64,000 nt of DNA. Origin: Poecilobothrus nobilitatus. Lineage: Eukaryota; Arthropoda; Insecta; Diptera; Dolichopodidae. The stretch is from the NCBI GenBank assembly GCA_947095535.1, contig OX352773.1, positions 33,749,398 through 33,813,397 on the forward strand. Reading direction: 5' to 3'. Below, in pieces: positions 1 to 13,170 of this stretch (position 1 is the first letter of the stretch; each line of letters starts with the position of its first letter). Under the pieces are notes generated by a model. The model had not been told where the DNA came from. It did no database searches and saw only the letters and a list, made by a program, of their open reading frames with translations. Made by a program: the position numbers and the translations under genes.

Positions 1-3000
1 TTAACGGCGTAGTAAATTTTACAAGTACAAAGAAAAAAAAAAACTAACTAAAAAAAAAATTGATTAATTTATGTATATACATATGTATTATGCATGTATT
101 ATATACTTAATTATTGATTTTTTTTTTTTAAACACGCAGACATCTTAGTCACTTATTTTTTTTTTTTTTTAGTGCTCAATTAAATATGCATTCATTTTTT
201 TTTTATTTTTTATTGTTTAGGAAAATTATTTTGTATTTTAAAAAAATTATTATTTGTATTTATATATGTATAATATAAAAATTGAAATAAATGTTAGGTA
301 AAGGACAAGTAAAAGTTATATTTAGAAATGATATTTTTAAATGGAAAGTAATGGGCTAAAGTATCAACAGTTTAATTAATTGTGTATATATACTTTGGGA
401 ATGTAGATGTAATTTTTGTAACTTATAAAGGGAATTATTTTTATTTTTTTTTTTAAATAAAGGGAAAAATTTCTAAAAAGAATGTCTCAAAGTCGTAATA
501 ATACTATACTGCACACACACCTTTTGCATAATCGTAAAATTTTATATTTTTTTTTGGTAGGAGTAAAGGAGTGTTACCTCATATATAACTAAGTACTAAG
601 TCTTTACTCAATTTAAGTATTAAATAAATTTAATTTCAATTGATAACTATTCTAGAAAAATAGATATAATACTTAGTTACAAATGATTTCAAACTTATTT
701 TTTTGGAAAACGTCAAACTTATTGGAATTTTCTGTAATTAAATTTATACTTAAGTATAAAGTTAAATTAAAACTAACTCAAAAATTTGTTTAATTTTCAT
801 TTCATTTTACCAAATTCTTAAAAGTTTTCATTAAATTCTTAGGAAAAATAACTACAAAAATAAAAAATAATGATTCATTATTTTAAATTTGAGTCATTTT
901 TATAATTCAAAAAAAAAGAAATTATTTCGCTTAATTAAATTTTAATTTATTTTTTTATTTTTTTTTAGTTTTTGGAGTTTTTATTTTAGTTTTAGCGATA
1001 AAATAAATTAAGTACGTCAGAAAAATATGAAAACTTTTCTGAGACTTGGTTTTTTGTTTTGTTGAGGAAAAATATTAAAATTATTTTATTGAGTTTCAGC
1101 TATAACTATGACGAAAAATGTAAAACTTTCCATTCTATGTTTGAAGGAATCTGTTACAATAAAATTGAGTAATGCAATGCAATACAATGCAAACTAAAGT
1201 ATAAATTTTGTCTTTGTTATAGGAGTATTACAGTATGCAACTAGTATATTTAAAACTATTCTAACTATTCTATTTTTTTTAGATTAGTTTTGCTTTAGGA
1301 GCATATAATTTAGGAGCACGTGTTTGAATTCCGTTATAAAAATATGAAACATTTTTTGACACCATAAAAACTAAATATAAAAATAAACAGTATAGTTAAT
1401 ACTTTCTAGCAAAAAACTGCTAGATATTTAATTCCAGTATATCGTTTAAAGGGGAAGTTAAATTTAGTCAGTAAGAATTTGTCACTATATCAATGGTGTT
1501 TTTGGAAAATTCCCAACTTCCTTAGGGGACGGAAAACAAATATTTCATAACAATAAAATTATAAGTGAAATCAATTATGAAAGAAACTGATGGTTAATTT
1601 TATTTAAATAGAAGATATTTTGTTAGGGTGCAATATGTTCTTTATATAGGTGCGAATTTTCAAATAGTGCGAGTTACATTATCTATATCCTTCCAATGAT
1701 AGTTATACTTCAATTCTATGTACTTGTCTAAATTTTGATTTGCGCATTTTTTCTTATTTGCTACACCTAAGTTTTCTGACAATACAGACAATTATACAGA
1801 CAAGACTTTACAGACAATTTGTTTTCTATATTACCATCTTTTGTTATCATTTTAGTTTTGTTATAGCCTACAATTCTTCGGCAATAAATAAGGATAAAAT
1901 TTAAGAGCCTTTCACTGTTAATTTCTTGGTTGCTATGCTAAGTTATTTCTTTTTCGTGTATTGTTTATACATACATATGTACCTACTTGTAATATAATTT
2001 ACTTACTTATGACTTTTTAATGTTTATTAAATCTTAGAATATTAAGGCAATTCTTTATTATCTAGTCTCTTTTAAAAGTTATACTATATTATAATATTTT
2101 TTATTATATACTATAGCCATAACATATTTTGATTTAGAAAGAAAATAATTTTTTCGATACACTTAAAAAATATAAACAATTCTTTTTGCTTTTTTGTAAA
2201 AAAGAAAAAAAAATAAATAAGAATAAATACATGTATGTAAGTAAACAAGAAAAAAAAAATAGTTTTATTTTAAAAATAATTTTTTTTTATTTTATTTTTA
2301 CTGTATTTACCTGTAATTTTAAAAAATTCGTTTAAAATAACTTTAATATATAGGTATATTATGTATATACATATATACTTTATATTACATAGTAATACTT
2401 GCGCATTTATATATTTTTACTTTACATTTGGAAAAATCCAAACGTAAATCACTTACAGCATTCTTTTCTAAAAAAAAATTTTTTTTTTTTGTCTTTTGTA
2501 TATTTGAAATGAAGCTGAACAAGAAAATTTTAAAATATATTTTTACATTTTTATTTAAAAATTGAAACAAACGAATGTTTTTCTATTTTCAGTTAATTTT
2601 TTCGCTTATTTTTTTATAATTAAATGTAAAAATATTTTTACTTACAAGTATATATAGGTGCCACTTAACCATTTGAATATTTATGACTTATGTTGTGTAC
2701 AAATATATTAACATGTACATTGTACATATAACAAAATATGGACTATGGTATGGCAAAAATGCCAAAATCAAAAAAAATTAAAATTTTAAAATGCCAAAAA
2801 TAAAATTTGAAAAATGCGTATATTATTTTTACTTTGTCTTCGGTTCGTCAGTCTATTTACAAAATTTTGAAATAAAAAAATATGTTTTGTAGAAGAACTT
2901 TTTTATGCTGTTCCATATGTTATTTTGGTATAAAGTAATATAATTTAAGTAGGTACCTGTAAGCTGTAAGTTGAAAAAATCTTTTAAAAAATTTTCCTCC

Positions 3001-5023
3001 TCCCGTATTCCTTAAAGGTTTAAATTTAGAAATTTGTAATATTGAGAGACGGGTAAAATATTTGAAAAAATTAAATGTTTAATTTAGTGCTTTTGAGAAT
3101 ATGAGACGTCAAAAATGAAAAATATTTATGTTGTTTATAAACAATCTATAGCTAGATTCAAATTAAAGATTTTAAAGATAACATGAAAAAATTCAGACAA
3201 GTACTGTATAGTTATTTTTATTAGCAGAAGCTATGGTGTACTCTTAATGGAAGAAAGTGTTTTTATAAATTTTGGTAATGTGCAACTTTTTAAAATCCTT
3301 CATTTTATATACTTCTTTGTTTTATATCTATTTCTATTGTTATAGGTATATATTTTATTTGTGATGTTAATAATTATTTATTTTGTACTTATGTATATTA
3401 TATTATATATAACATTAAAGAAATTTTTATTTACAAAAAATTTAAACACAAATAAATTCGGACGATAAATGAAATTTAAAGCGTTCACAAACAAAAAAAC
3501 CAAAAAAAAAAAAAAAAAAGAAAATACGAGTATTAAAGTGGTATTGGTAATAACGTTCATGAATATTAAAAATAAATTGAACAGAATCTAAGCAACAAGT
3601 TTAATATCAAATTTAAATTTAATACAAAATATAATATATTTAGGGTAAGTTGTCTTCTTTTTTTTTTAAATTTTTAATTCACTAAACATAGATTTTTTGG
3701 TTAAATAAACAGCGATGACATGTTATTTCACCCCATTTTGTGGTTAGAATAAATATAAAATTTAATAATATCCATTGGTCAAAACTCAAACATTGCCAAG
3801 AGTTCTAAAAAATTGAAAAAAAAAATACTTATTTTTGGGTTTTTGTTTAATTTTCTATTAACAGTACGCATATATGTAAATGCTGTTTTGTCATGAATTT
3901 AAAATTATTATTACTTGAGGTTTTTATATATCAATAATTGTGACAGTGTATCAAAATAAAAGGCAATTTGGTAAAATTAATTATTCTGTCTGTCTGCAAG
4001 TATTAAATTATTTTCAGTTTTTAATTTTTTGAATTTTAATTATGTTATTGAATCTTTTTAATTCATTATTTAATTTTATTTACCCTTTAACTAATGTTAT
4101 TTACATCATTTTTTTAAATTTAATTTTTCTGTTAAATATGTATAGTCATTCAATACGTAGTCAGTCAAAGAATTAAAGAAATTAAATAAGAATGCATTCT
4201 CTTTAAAATACCCTATAGAAATGAAAGGCTCATATCAAAGAAATTCAATAAATAAAGGAGAAAAGCAAAATGCTTTTTAATTTTTGACAAATGCATTCGT
4301 TATATACGTATATTTAAATTTATTGCAACAGAAATGAGATAATGATCTTCTTAAATATTTAGAATAAGATTCGTTTTATATTTAATAATAAGTATTCAAG
4401 AACATTATTATTGTTAGGTCATAACCTACCAATAAAAAAATGATAATGTATTCAAAATAGAAACCAAAATATTTTATATTTTTGTAAATTAAAGATAATC
4501 TTTCATTAATTTTTATTCTTTTGATTCTTTATCGCATTTTTTTCTGTTTCTTTAAATTATTCATTATCCAATAAATTTTTTTTTTATTTTATTTTTTTTT
4601 GCTATTTATATTTCTTATTATTGTTTATTTTTATTAACTTGTGTTTTAGATTTAAGTTATTAAGTTTTGCATGTCAATATTTTTTTTTTGTTTTAAATAA
4701 TAATAAAACAAATTTAGAACATATACCTACATAAGCCAAAAAAAGAAAATAAAAACGAATAGAAATAATTCTAAGCGTAAATTAAAACTCTAAAATTGGA
4801 TTAGCTAATACTTTGTTGTTGAACTAATTTTCTACAATCTACATAATAATATGATGATTCAAAATAAATTTCGTAAAAATATCTATGATTGTTGAAATAA
4901 AATCATATGAAATAATGCCTTAATTTTTTACGTATAGTTACTTAATATAACACCTTATTCTAAAATTGAATATGATTTCACTTGGCTTGCCTATATTATA
5001 ATTTGGAAATATAGAAAATGTAC
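1..5023. other. AT-rich non-coding stretch, probably Ehbp1 5' intron
   Basis: No exon-like segment, RNA gene or recognisable mobile element was seen here. It is dominated by A/T homopolymers and short TA-type repeats, including TACATATGTA-like palindromes. Small open frames at 2385-2570 and 3378-3560 on the minus strand are K/N/F/I-rich and overlap poly-A/T tracts, as expected by chance. Assignment to an intron of the gene downstream is inference: the first visible Ehbp1 exon begins in mid-codon, so its upstream exon(s) must lie 5' of it. Confidence 0.5.
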
Positions 5024-5148
5024 AGGAGACTTGGTGGCCTAGTGGGTAAAAGCGTATAAAACGAGGTGGTGTGTCTTCGAATTCCACACACATTGTAAAA
5101 TTAATTACCCTTTACTAATTTCTTTGTTACATTTATGTGGCATAGTGT
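5024..5148 (+). mobile_element. tRNA-derived SINE, family A, degenerate copy
   Basis: The head reads GGAGACTTGGTGGCCTAGTG followed by GGTAAAAGCGTATAAAA, a pol III A-box-like region. A B-box-like CTTCGAATTCCACACA follows, and the copy ends in ATTTATGTGGCATAG. It matches the better preserved copies at 9652, 27516 and 58298 but has lost much of the middle. A functional tRNA is excluded because the acceptor stem is absent and the same tail recurs in the other copies. Confidence 0.75.
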
Positions 5149-5444
5149 CAACTGCTAAATATTTTGCATATTGAAAAGCTAATCTTAAAATCCCATATCA
5201 TAGGAATATTTTTATTTTCTTTACACTCCTGTAATGAGTATAGATCATCCACAAATTATTAATATTTAACTAAGTATATGTTTCAATTTCTTTTTAATCA
5301 TTATTTTTACTAAGCCGTTGATTACAACATATACACATATACAATAAATATTATATTTGCGCGCCATCTATTATCTTATACAAGAATTATTTATTTTTAA
5401 TTAATGTTATATTACGATATATATTGCTTATATTCGATATGATC

Positions 5445-5520
5445 TAATTGGGATTTAAACCCGAAACTTTTCGATTTGAAGGTTGTCAACTTAATTGTTA
5501 CGTTATTTGACAGATAACAT
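5445..5520 (-). mobile_element. degenerate tRNA-like SINE head
   Basis: Read on the minus strand, the segment ends with a B-box-like GGGTTTAAATCCC (5450-5462), preceded by TTGACAACCTTCAAATCG. The layout resembles the tRNA-like piece at 49375-49447, which has CGTCAGCCTTTCAATCG at the same place. No tail or target-site duplication is visible. It could be a chance B-box, so confidence is modest. Confidence 0.35.
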
Positions 5521-7085
5521 TAATTAAAAATTTCGTAGATTTCGTTGCATAGAAAAATAAAAAAAACAATTTGGAAACAGAATTTATATTATTTGTGTTA
5601 TTATTAATTTATTTTTCAAATACTTACATATGAATTTATATTTATAAATAAACATTTTAAAATATACTTATAGTTATTAACTAATTTGAGATAACATTAT
5701 AAGTATGACATTATGTCATCATATTGTATAAGTTTATGACTCTATTTCAATGAGCTATCTGTTATAGAAACTTAAATTAACTAGTAGCTTTCATATTCAC
5801 TATATTTAAAAAATAATAATTTTTATATAAATTTGTATATTTAGTATATACCTATATATTTTGTAAAATTTTTATAATATTATATACTTATAGTTTATAT
5901 GTATAAAAAATGTTTATAAATATGAATATTTTAGTTTTGACGACCTTCAATTTATTGACATTTTATGTTATAAATATATATATAATATAATATGTTGTTT
6001 ATAAATGTATTTTCCTTATATACACACACATATATTTATATTTAGAAAGTATGTATATATATTTACTTCTTTATAAAAATAGAAATATCAAAAAATTCGA
6101 TTCGGTATAAATTATAATATTAAAAGTTATTTTTTCTTAATTACAATGTATGACTTTAATTTTATATTTACAGTATTTTTAGTACAGGATACGTAATTAT
6201 ACATTTAATAACCTAATACCACTAAATTAAAAGATTATATTTTCCAATACAAGTGGAATTTAGACCTATTTGACCTGTCATATGATTTTTTTATTACAAT
6301 AAAGTGATATAAATATTTTTTTGTATTCAGTATGTTTATCAAATAATGTTTAAATAAGAAAAATAGTTAGTTATGATGATGTTTTAGTTAAGATGATGTT
6401 AAAAGATCTTGTATTAAAGAGATGTATTAAAATGTTGTTTGCGTTTCCACTAATTATTTATAATTTATAATGGTAGATTATGTTTTTGATTTCTTCATAT
6501 AAATAAATATTAATTTATATTTACAACAAATAAATTTTTTATTTTACATCTTACTTATTATGTTTAAATATACTGAACATTAAAATTTAATTTAATTTGA
6601 TTTATTATTAGGTTTGGAAGTAAGAGTTATTACTATAGTTAAATAAATATAAAAGTAAATTAATATAGCATTGAAGTATTAATGTAAACTTTTGTTTTGT
6701 TTTTTTTTTAAACCTTTTTATTTTGTTTTTTATGTAGGCTTGTTTTGTAGGTATACATTCTTATAGTATCTTAATCTACAAAACAAAGTTAACAAAAAAG
6801 ATTTTATTTTTTTTTGTCAAATTTTTGTCTTAATCTATATTTATTTTTAATTCATATTTACTATTATTACAATTCTTGTAATTTTTATGTTCTCTTTCAT
6901 ATCAAATTAAACAAAAATCAATGTAAAATCTAAATTTTTTTTTAAATAAAAAGTCCTTGCCTAACTTAACGTAACCTTAACCAAATACATACCCTAATCT
7001 TAATACTACAAAATTTACAAAAATGATTTATTCTTATTCCGATATGTTTAATCACCAATAATTCTTTCTTATTCTTTTTGTGTTT
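5521..7085. other. AT-rich non-coding stretch
   Basis: No exon, RNA gene or element is recognised. Poly-T/A and TATATA runs predominate. Confidence 0.5.
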
Positions 7086-7203
7086 CCCTGCCAATTACAC
7101 AGGTTTCTTTTTCAGGCGTGGCTGCAAATGTCGAACCCAAACTTCCTCTGTATTTACAACGTATTTCATACGTTCTTATACATTAGGCCAACGAGGCACC
7201 CCG
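7086..7203 (-). mobile_element. SINE family A, internally deleted antisense copy
   Basis: On the minus strand it starts CGGGGTGCCTCGTTGGCCTA and continues through GTATGAAATACGTTGTAAAT and a B-box-like GTTTGGGTTCGACA. It then jumps to ACATTTGCAGCCACGCCTGA and ends near TGTGTAATTGGCAGG. Compared with the copies at 9652 and 27516, the segment between B-box and ACATTTRCAGCC, which carries the hairpin, is missing. Confidence 0.75.
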
Positions 7204-7738
7204 TTAATATTATCTGGGTTATATTCGATTTCATGTTATTAATGCAAACTTAAAAGTGAAAATTTATTTTTTTGTAAATTACTTATGCAATGATTATTAC
7301 TTATGCAAATGATTGAGATAATAAAATTTTATTTTTATTAATTTTTGTTTTGCATTAGAATATATTTTTTATTAAAATACACTTTCAATATACCAATTAA
7401 ATTTTACAATATGTTAAATTTGAATTCTTTTAATTTATACAATTTATTTTAAAGTTATTCAACTTTATAGTTTATATTATTTTTATTTTAAAATGTTTTA
7501 AGATCTAAGTATATCAGAGCAAATCTCTATATTCTAAATTACTTTTAGTTTAATTTTTGTTCATTCTATTCATTTGTATATCATAAAACAAAACAACATT
7601 GTTAAAGAGCCCCCAATCAGAATAAAAATTATAATTTCATGAAAAAACAACTTGTTTATATAAAAGAAAACATTCAAAATAATGTAACTATATAGAACAT
7701 CTCGACAGTCTTTGATTGAATACCAAATTTTATGAATC

Positions 7739-8210
7739 ATGATAATGTATTATTAAAAATATTATCTTACCACTAAAAATTTTGGATAAAATATACAAGT
7801 TAATGAAAATGAAATAAAACTCTCTTTCAAAACAAAAAATTTTTTTTGTACTCATTTCACTCGGCGAGCAAGCATAAGGACTTCCATTTGACATTTCTAT
7901 CTGACACAATTGCTTTTGCTATTTTTATAATCGGCTTGAGTTCAGCTATTATGTAACTCAAGCCGCGCATGGGAGATAATGATAATGTATTATTAAAAAT
8001 ATTATCTTACCACTAAAAATTTTGGATAAAATATACAAGTTAATGAAAATGAAATAAAACTCTCTTTCAAAACAAAAAATTTTTTTTGTACTCATTTCAC
8101 TTGATGGCGAGGAAGCAAAATGGCTTCCATTTGACATTTTTATATGACACAATTGCTATTACTATTTTTACAATCTCTCATGCGCGGCTTGAGTTCGGCT
8201 ATTATGGTAC
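7739..8210. repeat. 240-bp tandem duplication with embedded inverted repeats
   Basis: Bases 7739-7860 and 7979-8100 are identical over 122 bp, exactly 240 bp apart. The second halves (7861-7975 and 8101-8210) are clearly related but diverged: both contain CTTCCATTTGACATTT, GACACAATTGCT and GGCTTGAGTT. An inverted repeat pairs 7955-7976 (AACTCAAGCCGCGCATGGGA plus GA) with 8174-8195 with one mismatch. A shorter arm at 7932-7942 pairs with 7955-7965. This may be a foldback or MITE-type element or a recent local duplication. The small ORFs on both strands across it (7958-8152, 8086-8277) are not convincing genes. Confidence 0.85.
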
Positions 8211-9637
8211 CTTTCTAATGGCACCTTGCTTGCACGTCTGCATCTTCTACTTCTTCCTTGGGAGAATCTTAAAGTAAAAACAGAGATTATTTAAGTTCTA
8301 ATTTTGTATTATAAGTATACTATTATTGTATTATATAGTTAAATTACATTATGAAAATAAATGTTTAGTTTTAGTATATTACAGAACCAAAATCAACTCA
8401 AAACAAGTTATTATCAATACAAGTATTACAAAAGATTACAAGAAATAAGAGTTATAAAATTTACCCATAAAACATATTTTATTACATAAATGTTAAACAT
8501 AAATTCTAAATGTAATAATATGTATCACTTAATTTTTTATTATAATTTTATTATAAAAAAAAAATTATTTCGCGTAAATCATAAAAACAAAACAAAACAG
8601 AATGAAACAATTTCACTTTTTACATATTACTTAAGTATATATAGTTATATGTGAGATTCAAAAATTTTTCTCTTTACATATTTTTTTTTTTTTTTGAAAC
8701 AAAACACCTCTTGCATTAAGGGAGTAGAAGCAACAAGATGAAGAATATGATGATAGAAGGAAGTAAATTTAAACTATAATCTTTGCTTCAGCTTTTTTTT
8801 TTTGATTTCTGTTTTCCATTCCCTTCTAATTGAAGAAAATTACAATCACGGATGCATTATATTTTTGTAATAAAATGATAGCGAAAGAAAATATAAAGAA
8901 AACAGAAAAAAAAGAGGAAATGAAAATGTGGCAAAGATAAAGATACAAAAATAAAAAAAAAATTGTTTGTGATTTATTTTAGGTCATTTGCTTGAAATTA
9001 GTGAATGAACCATTAATTTTAAATTGTTGTAAAATAAAAATAATGATGAGAAAAATAAAAACAAAATAAAGTAACATCAATTTTCAAACCTAAAGAATGA
9101 ATATGTTATTATATTTTTCGTCTTTGTATTCTTTATTATTATTTTTTTGTTTAATTCTCGTGCTAAGAATGTGCCAAACTATTAATACATATATTACTTT
9201 AATATATACATATGTATATACATTTAAGTATATACAATATTATATATATGTATATATAAGTATAATTTTACACCATAAATATTATAATAATTGTTGACTG
9301 ACTGCATTTTACGTCGTTCGGAAAATTTTAAAAGAATTTTTTTTTTTTTTTGTTTTTTGAAAGACATCATCTGTTGTTTGTCTTATACAGTAAATAAAAA
9401 AAAAAAAAAATGATGTGGAATTATAATTCTATTTTTGTTTTAAAGAGTATGCATGTCAAAATTTTGTTAAAATAAAATATAAAAAATTTTCGTAATCCTT
9501 CAATTATTTGAAAATATAATATTTTAAGTAATTTTTCTTCAGTACATTTATAGTTTTAGTTTTATGTTTTTTAGAGTTTAAATGTGATGACACTGTTATT
9601 TTATTACTGTCAACAGCTTAGACTAAAAAAATACTGT
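8211..9637. other. AT-rich non-coding stretch
   Basis: Apart from a slightly more GC-rich shoulder up to about 8275, which may still belong to the repeat unit to its left, nothing is recognised. The ORF at 9097-9297 is a hydrophobic chance frame over TATATA repeats. Confidence 0.5.
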
Positions 9638-9838
9638 AAAAATCTTGCTGTGTGTGGGGCCTCGGTGGCCTAGTACGTAACAGCGTATAAAACACCAAGG
9701 GTGTGTGGGTTCGAATCCCACACACGTCGTAAGAATTATTCCCCCTTACGACATTTACAACCACGTCTGAACAGGAAAGGCTGTGTAATTTCCTGTCGAC
9801 ATTTATGTGGCAGAGCATTAAAAAAAAAATCTTGCTGT
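9638..9838 (+). mobile_element. tRNA-derived SINE, family A, intact with target-site duplications
   Basis: The element body (about 9652-9820) starts GGGGCCTCGGTGGCCTAGTA, has the B-box GGGTTCGAATCCCACACA, and ends ATTTATGTGGCAGAG plus a short A tail. It is flanked by AATCTTGCTGT at 9641-9651 and 9828-9838, extendable through adjacent As. This direct repeat shows insertion by target-primed reverse transcription. Between B-box and tail sits a hairpin, GTCGTAAG (9727-9734) against CTTACGAC, conserved in other copies. SINEs of this kind encode no protein and depend on a LINE partner. The ORF 9618-9818 on the minus strand is a shadow of it. Confidence 0.92.
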
Positions 9839-12800
9839 ATAAAATGATGTACCTTACCTTACCTATTCATTTAAATTTTTTATATTTCAAATATTATTTC
9901 TAAATAAGTATAAGTTTTAAAATGTTGATTAATATTTATTTTAAATAAAATAATAATAGCTCTAAAAATTTCAAAGCTCTATAGAAAAGCATTGCGGAGA
10001 TGTTAGGCAATTTTTATTTTGAAAAAATCAGAATCTGAGATATACATATACAACTGCAGAAATAGGACTTTTTCAAATTTTGAGGGGTCGTGGCTTTGTT
10101 ACGGGGGCAGCACTGTATAAAAAGTGTTTCTACAACATTCATTTTTTTAAAAAATCTATTCACGGTTAAAATTTTATTTTTCTATTTTAAACGGTGTAGA
10201 AATTTTATCAATTAATTTTCAGATCAATTTATTTTTTCTAACGACTCAAGAAGAAAAAGCAAATACTATTCTCTCTCTAATACTGCACTTAATTAAAAGA
10301 ATAATTTATATGGTTTCGATTTAAATCGTATTCTTTGAAAGATAAAATAATTTTTTTACATAAGAGGTAAGTACTCATAGTTATTATATATAGCTGTCTT
10401 TAATTGAAAATTAAAAGAATTTTTCTTCTATAAAATTCATTGTTTTTGGAAAAATCGTTTTGTTATAAAATTTTTGTAATAAATATAAGATTATACTGTG
10501 AAATGAATTTATTATCTAATACATGAATAAACCCTTGATATCTGTAAAAAAATCTCAAACAAAAATTTTGAAAATTAATTTGGATTTGAAAAAATCTGGA
10601 ACAAAAATCTCGAATTGTGATGAAAATTTGAAAAAAGAAAAAAAATTTATTTTTGAAATGATAAAAGTTCGACGCCGAATTTATTTGATTTATTTTTCGA
10701 ACATATTCCGAAAAAATCTTATTATACTGATTTTGTAACCAAACATAAAATCCTACCTATACTTAACTATTTTTGAGCTTCAATATTTAAACAACAAAGT
10801 ACCTTTTTAGTGGAAAATAAAATCTGGGTGGTTTTTTTAAGTTTTTTAGAAAGGTTATAAGTTATAACACATGGTTATACATGAACTTGTATATTGTAGT
10901 TATATTATAAAGTTTAAATTAATAATAGTTTGATTAAAATATTTATTTGTAGTTAGTTGAAAACATTTTTTTTTTTAATTTTTACATGGCACAAAAACTC
11001 TCGAAAAAAATTTAATTTCGAGATTCGAAATTCGTGAATTATTTTTTTAAGATATTTGTTTTCAAGATTTTTACTTTTCAGATTTTTTCGTGATTTTTGG
11101 TTATTCGAGATTTTATTTTTTAAATTTTTAGTAATCCGAAATTTTTATTGATGGGACGATCTCAAAATTAATCAAATTCATTATTGTTTTCTTTTATTAT
11201 TTTGTCTTAAATCGTCACCACCTTCTCTGATAGAGGATTCAACGAGTAAATAAATCTGTTTTAGGAAATTTTCAACACATGTATTAGACATTTTGGAAAA
11301 CCTCAAGTTTACAAAAAATTTTCTTTTACTTTGTTAAAGAAAATTTTAATTTTTTAAAACTTTTGATGGTGATGATATTTTTATTTCAAAAAAAAAAAAA
11401 AAACAAATTTTTAAAACAAGATAAACTAAAAAACAAAAGAAATAAGTATTTTATTTTTTTGTTATTTTTAGAATTTGTTGACAAATTTGCAGCCAATTTG
11501 GCGACAAATGCTGTTTTGTTTTAAAAGTACAATTTAATGATGATGATTATAATCATAATGATTGTATAGTGTAAATAATGTTAAACTTATTAATGAACAA
11601 AAAAGCAAAATAAAAAAAAAAAAACAAAAAACCAAAAACAAGAAGAAAAATAAAAGAAAATTTGTTTTTTTTTTTTGTTTTCTTTTCTCTTCCTTGTCTA
11701 ATGGTTGACGCAAGTTTTGATGAATGTCACACCTTTGAAACATTAATCTTTCCTTGTTTTAAGTGACATTCAATTTAAGTTTTATGTGAAGATATAAATA
11801 TGATAATATTTAAAGATTGTTCAATATATTTTTATTAATGACATTTGGGAGGGAACAACAACAAACATTTTTATTTTAAATTAATGTTCCTACATTTTGT
11901 TCCTATGTTTTGTTTTAAATTACCTATATATATATATAGTTATAGGTTTATTAATAATGGTAAAATATTACTTCTCTGTTTTAATTTATTTGTTGGTTTA
12001 ATAAAAAAATTCTAAAATAAAGTAACTTAATTTTTACTGTTTTATAAATAAATAATTTTAATGTATTCATCAGCTGAGATTCTATCATTTTTACTTAGTA
12101 AGTTTACAGAATTTTTTCGACAATATTAGTTAAGTCTTATTTTTTCGAAATGACTTCTTTAGCTCTATTATTCTACTTATATACATTTTATATTTTAATC
12201 CAATCCATTTTAATATTTTGAAGTTAACCAACTAAATGTTAAGGAAATTTTTAATTACTATTTTACGTGCAATAATAATAATTAAAAGTGAAAGAAAGTT
12301 TAAGAAATATTGTTTCGAAAGTTAAGTTTTAGCCATATTTTCGGTCTTCATAATACATTTTTCTACATTTACACTTAAAAAAAATGTTTTTGCAATTGCA
12401 TATATTGTATAGAAATAGAAAATTCTTTCACTGTAAATTTTTTTCTTATGTTTAACGAAAATGGCAAACTGCTGCGCAATTGATGGAAACACTTGAAAAT
12501 AATTTTGAGAATATATGATTAATATATTTATTTAATTATTTTCTTATTTTACTCAAAAAATTCATTTTTCAATGTCAAATTATGTAATTAATATAAAAAA
12601 AAAAATATCATACTTATATACTTAAGTAGTATTGTTAGAATAATATGTCTACTATAAATTTTGACATGATAAGTTTGAACTATGATGTCATTGTTATAAA
12701 ACAATATATTTCTGTATGAGTATATCTGATATAAATCAAAATTAATTTTTCTCAATTCAATTTAAATTTAAATAAAAACAAATTATTGCAATAATATTTT

Positions 12801-13030
12801 TCAAAAGTTTCAATACCACAAAATTATGTTTTTTATTTTTTAATATAATTTTAATTGAAAAATTACTATTATTATTTATTATTTTAGCTTGTTAAAATAT
12901 TTAAACTAACTAAGTAATAAGTATATATAAAATAAATTTCCCACCAAAAAATTTTATGTTGATTTAATTATGTGTTTTTTTTTTTTTTTTTGCTAGACAT
13001 GAAAAAATATTTTGTTTTATTTTTATTTAA
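9839..13030. other. AT-rich non-coding stretch
   Basis: No exon or element is recognised. The motif TTACGGGGGCAGC at 10099-10111, followed by AAAAAGTGTTTCTACAAC, recurs in similar form at 34618 and may mark an old dispersed repeat. ORFs at 10523-10738 (+) and 11534-11743 (-) are K/N/F-rich with no family resemblance. Confidence 0.45.
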
Positions 13031-13056
13031 AAAAAAAAAAAAAAAAATCAGTCAGA

Positions 13057-13170
13057 ATGACCGAAGCTATTTACGATTTACAACAAATAAGAGAGAGAAG
13101 AGGCAAAACTTGTCAAATGACCGTGAAAAATCTTCAAAGATTCAATGATGATGATAATAAACAGAGATGA
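13057..13170 (+). CDS. possible 37-residue micro-ORF, unrecognised
   Basis: An ATG follows a poly-A run and TCAGTCAGA. The frame stays open for 37 codons to TGA at 13168-13170. The peptide begins MTEAIYDLQQIRERRGKTCQ and continues with a basic/acidic hydrophilic stretch ending in NDDDNKQR. Its composition (Arg, Gln, Glu, Thr; few Ile/Lys/Phe/Asn homopolymers) is unlike the random frames around it, and local GC is raised. It lies inside the presumed Ehbp1 5' intron. It could be a small ORF of an unannotated transcript, a first coding exon, a decayed repeat, or chance. I recognise no family. Confidence 0.25.
   Translation: MTEAIYDLQQIRERRGKTCQMTVKNLQRFNDDDNKQR

Noticed and set aside
9655..9735. 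tRNA gene at the SINE head
   Set aside because: A- and B-box are present but no acceptor stem or 3' end; the same tRNA-unrelated tail follows in all copies, so it is a SINE.
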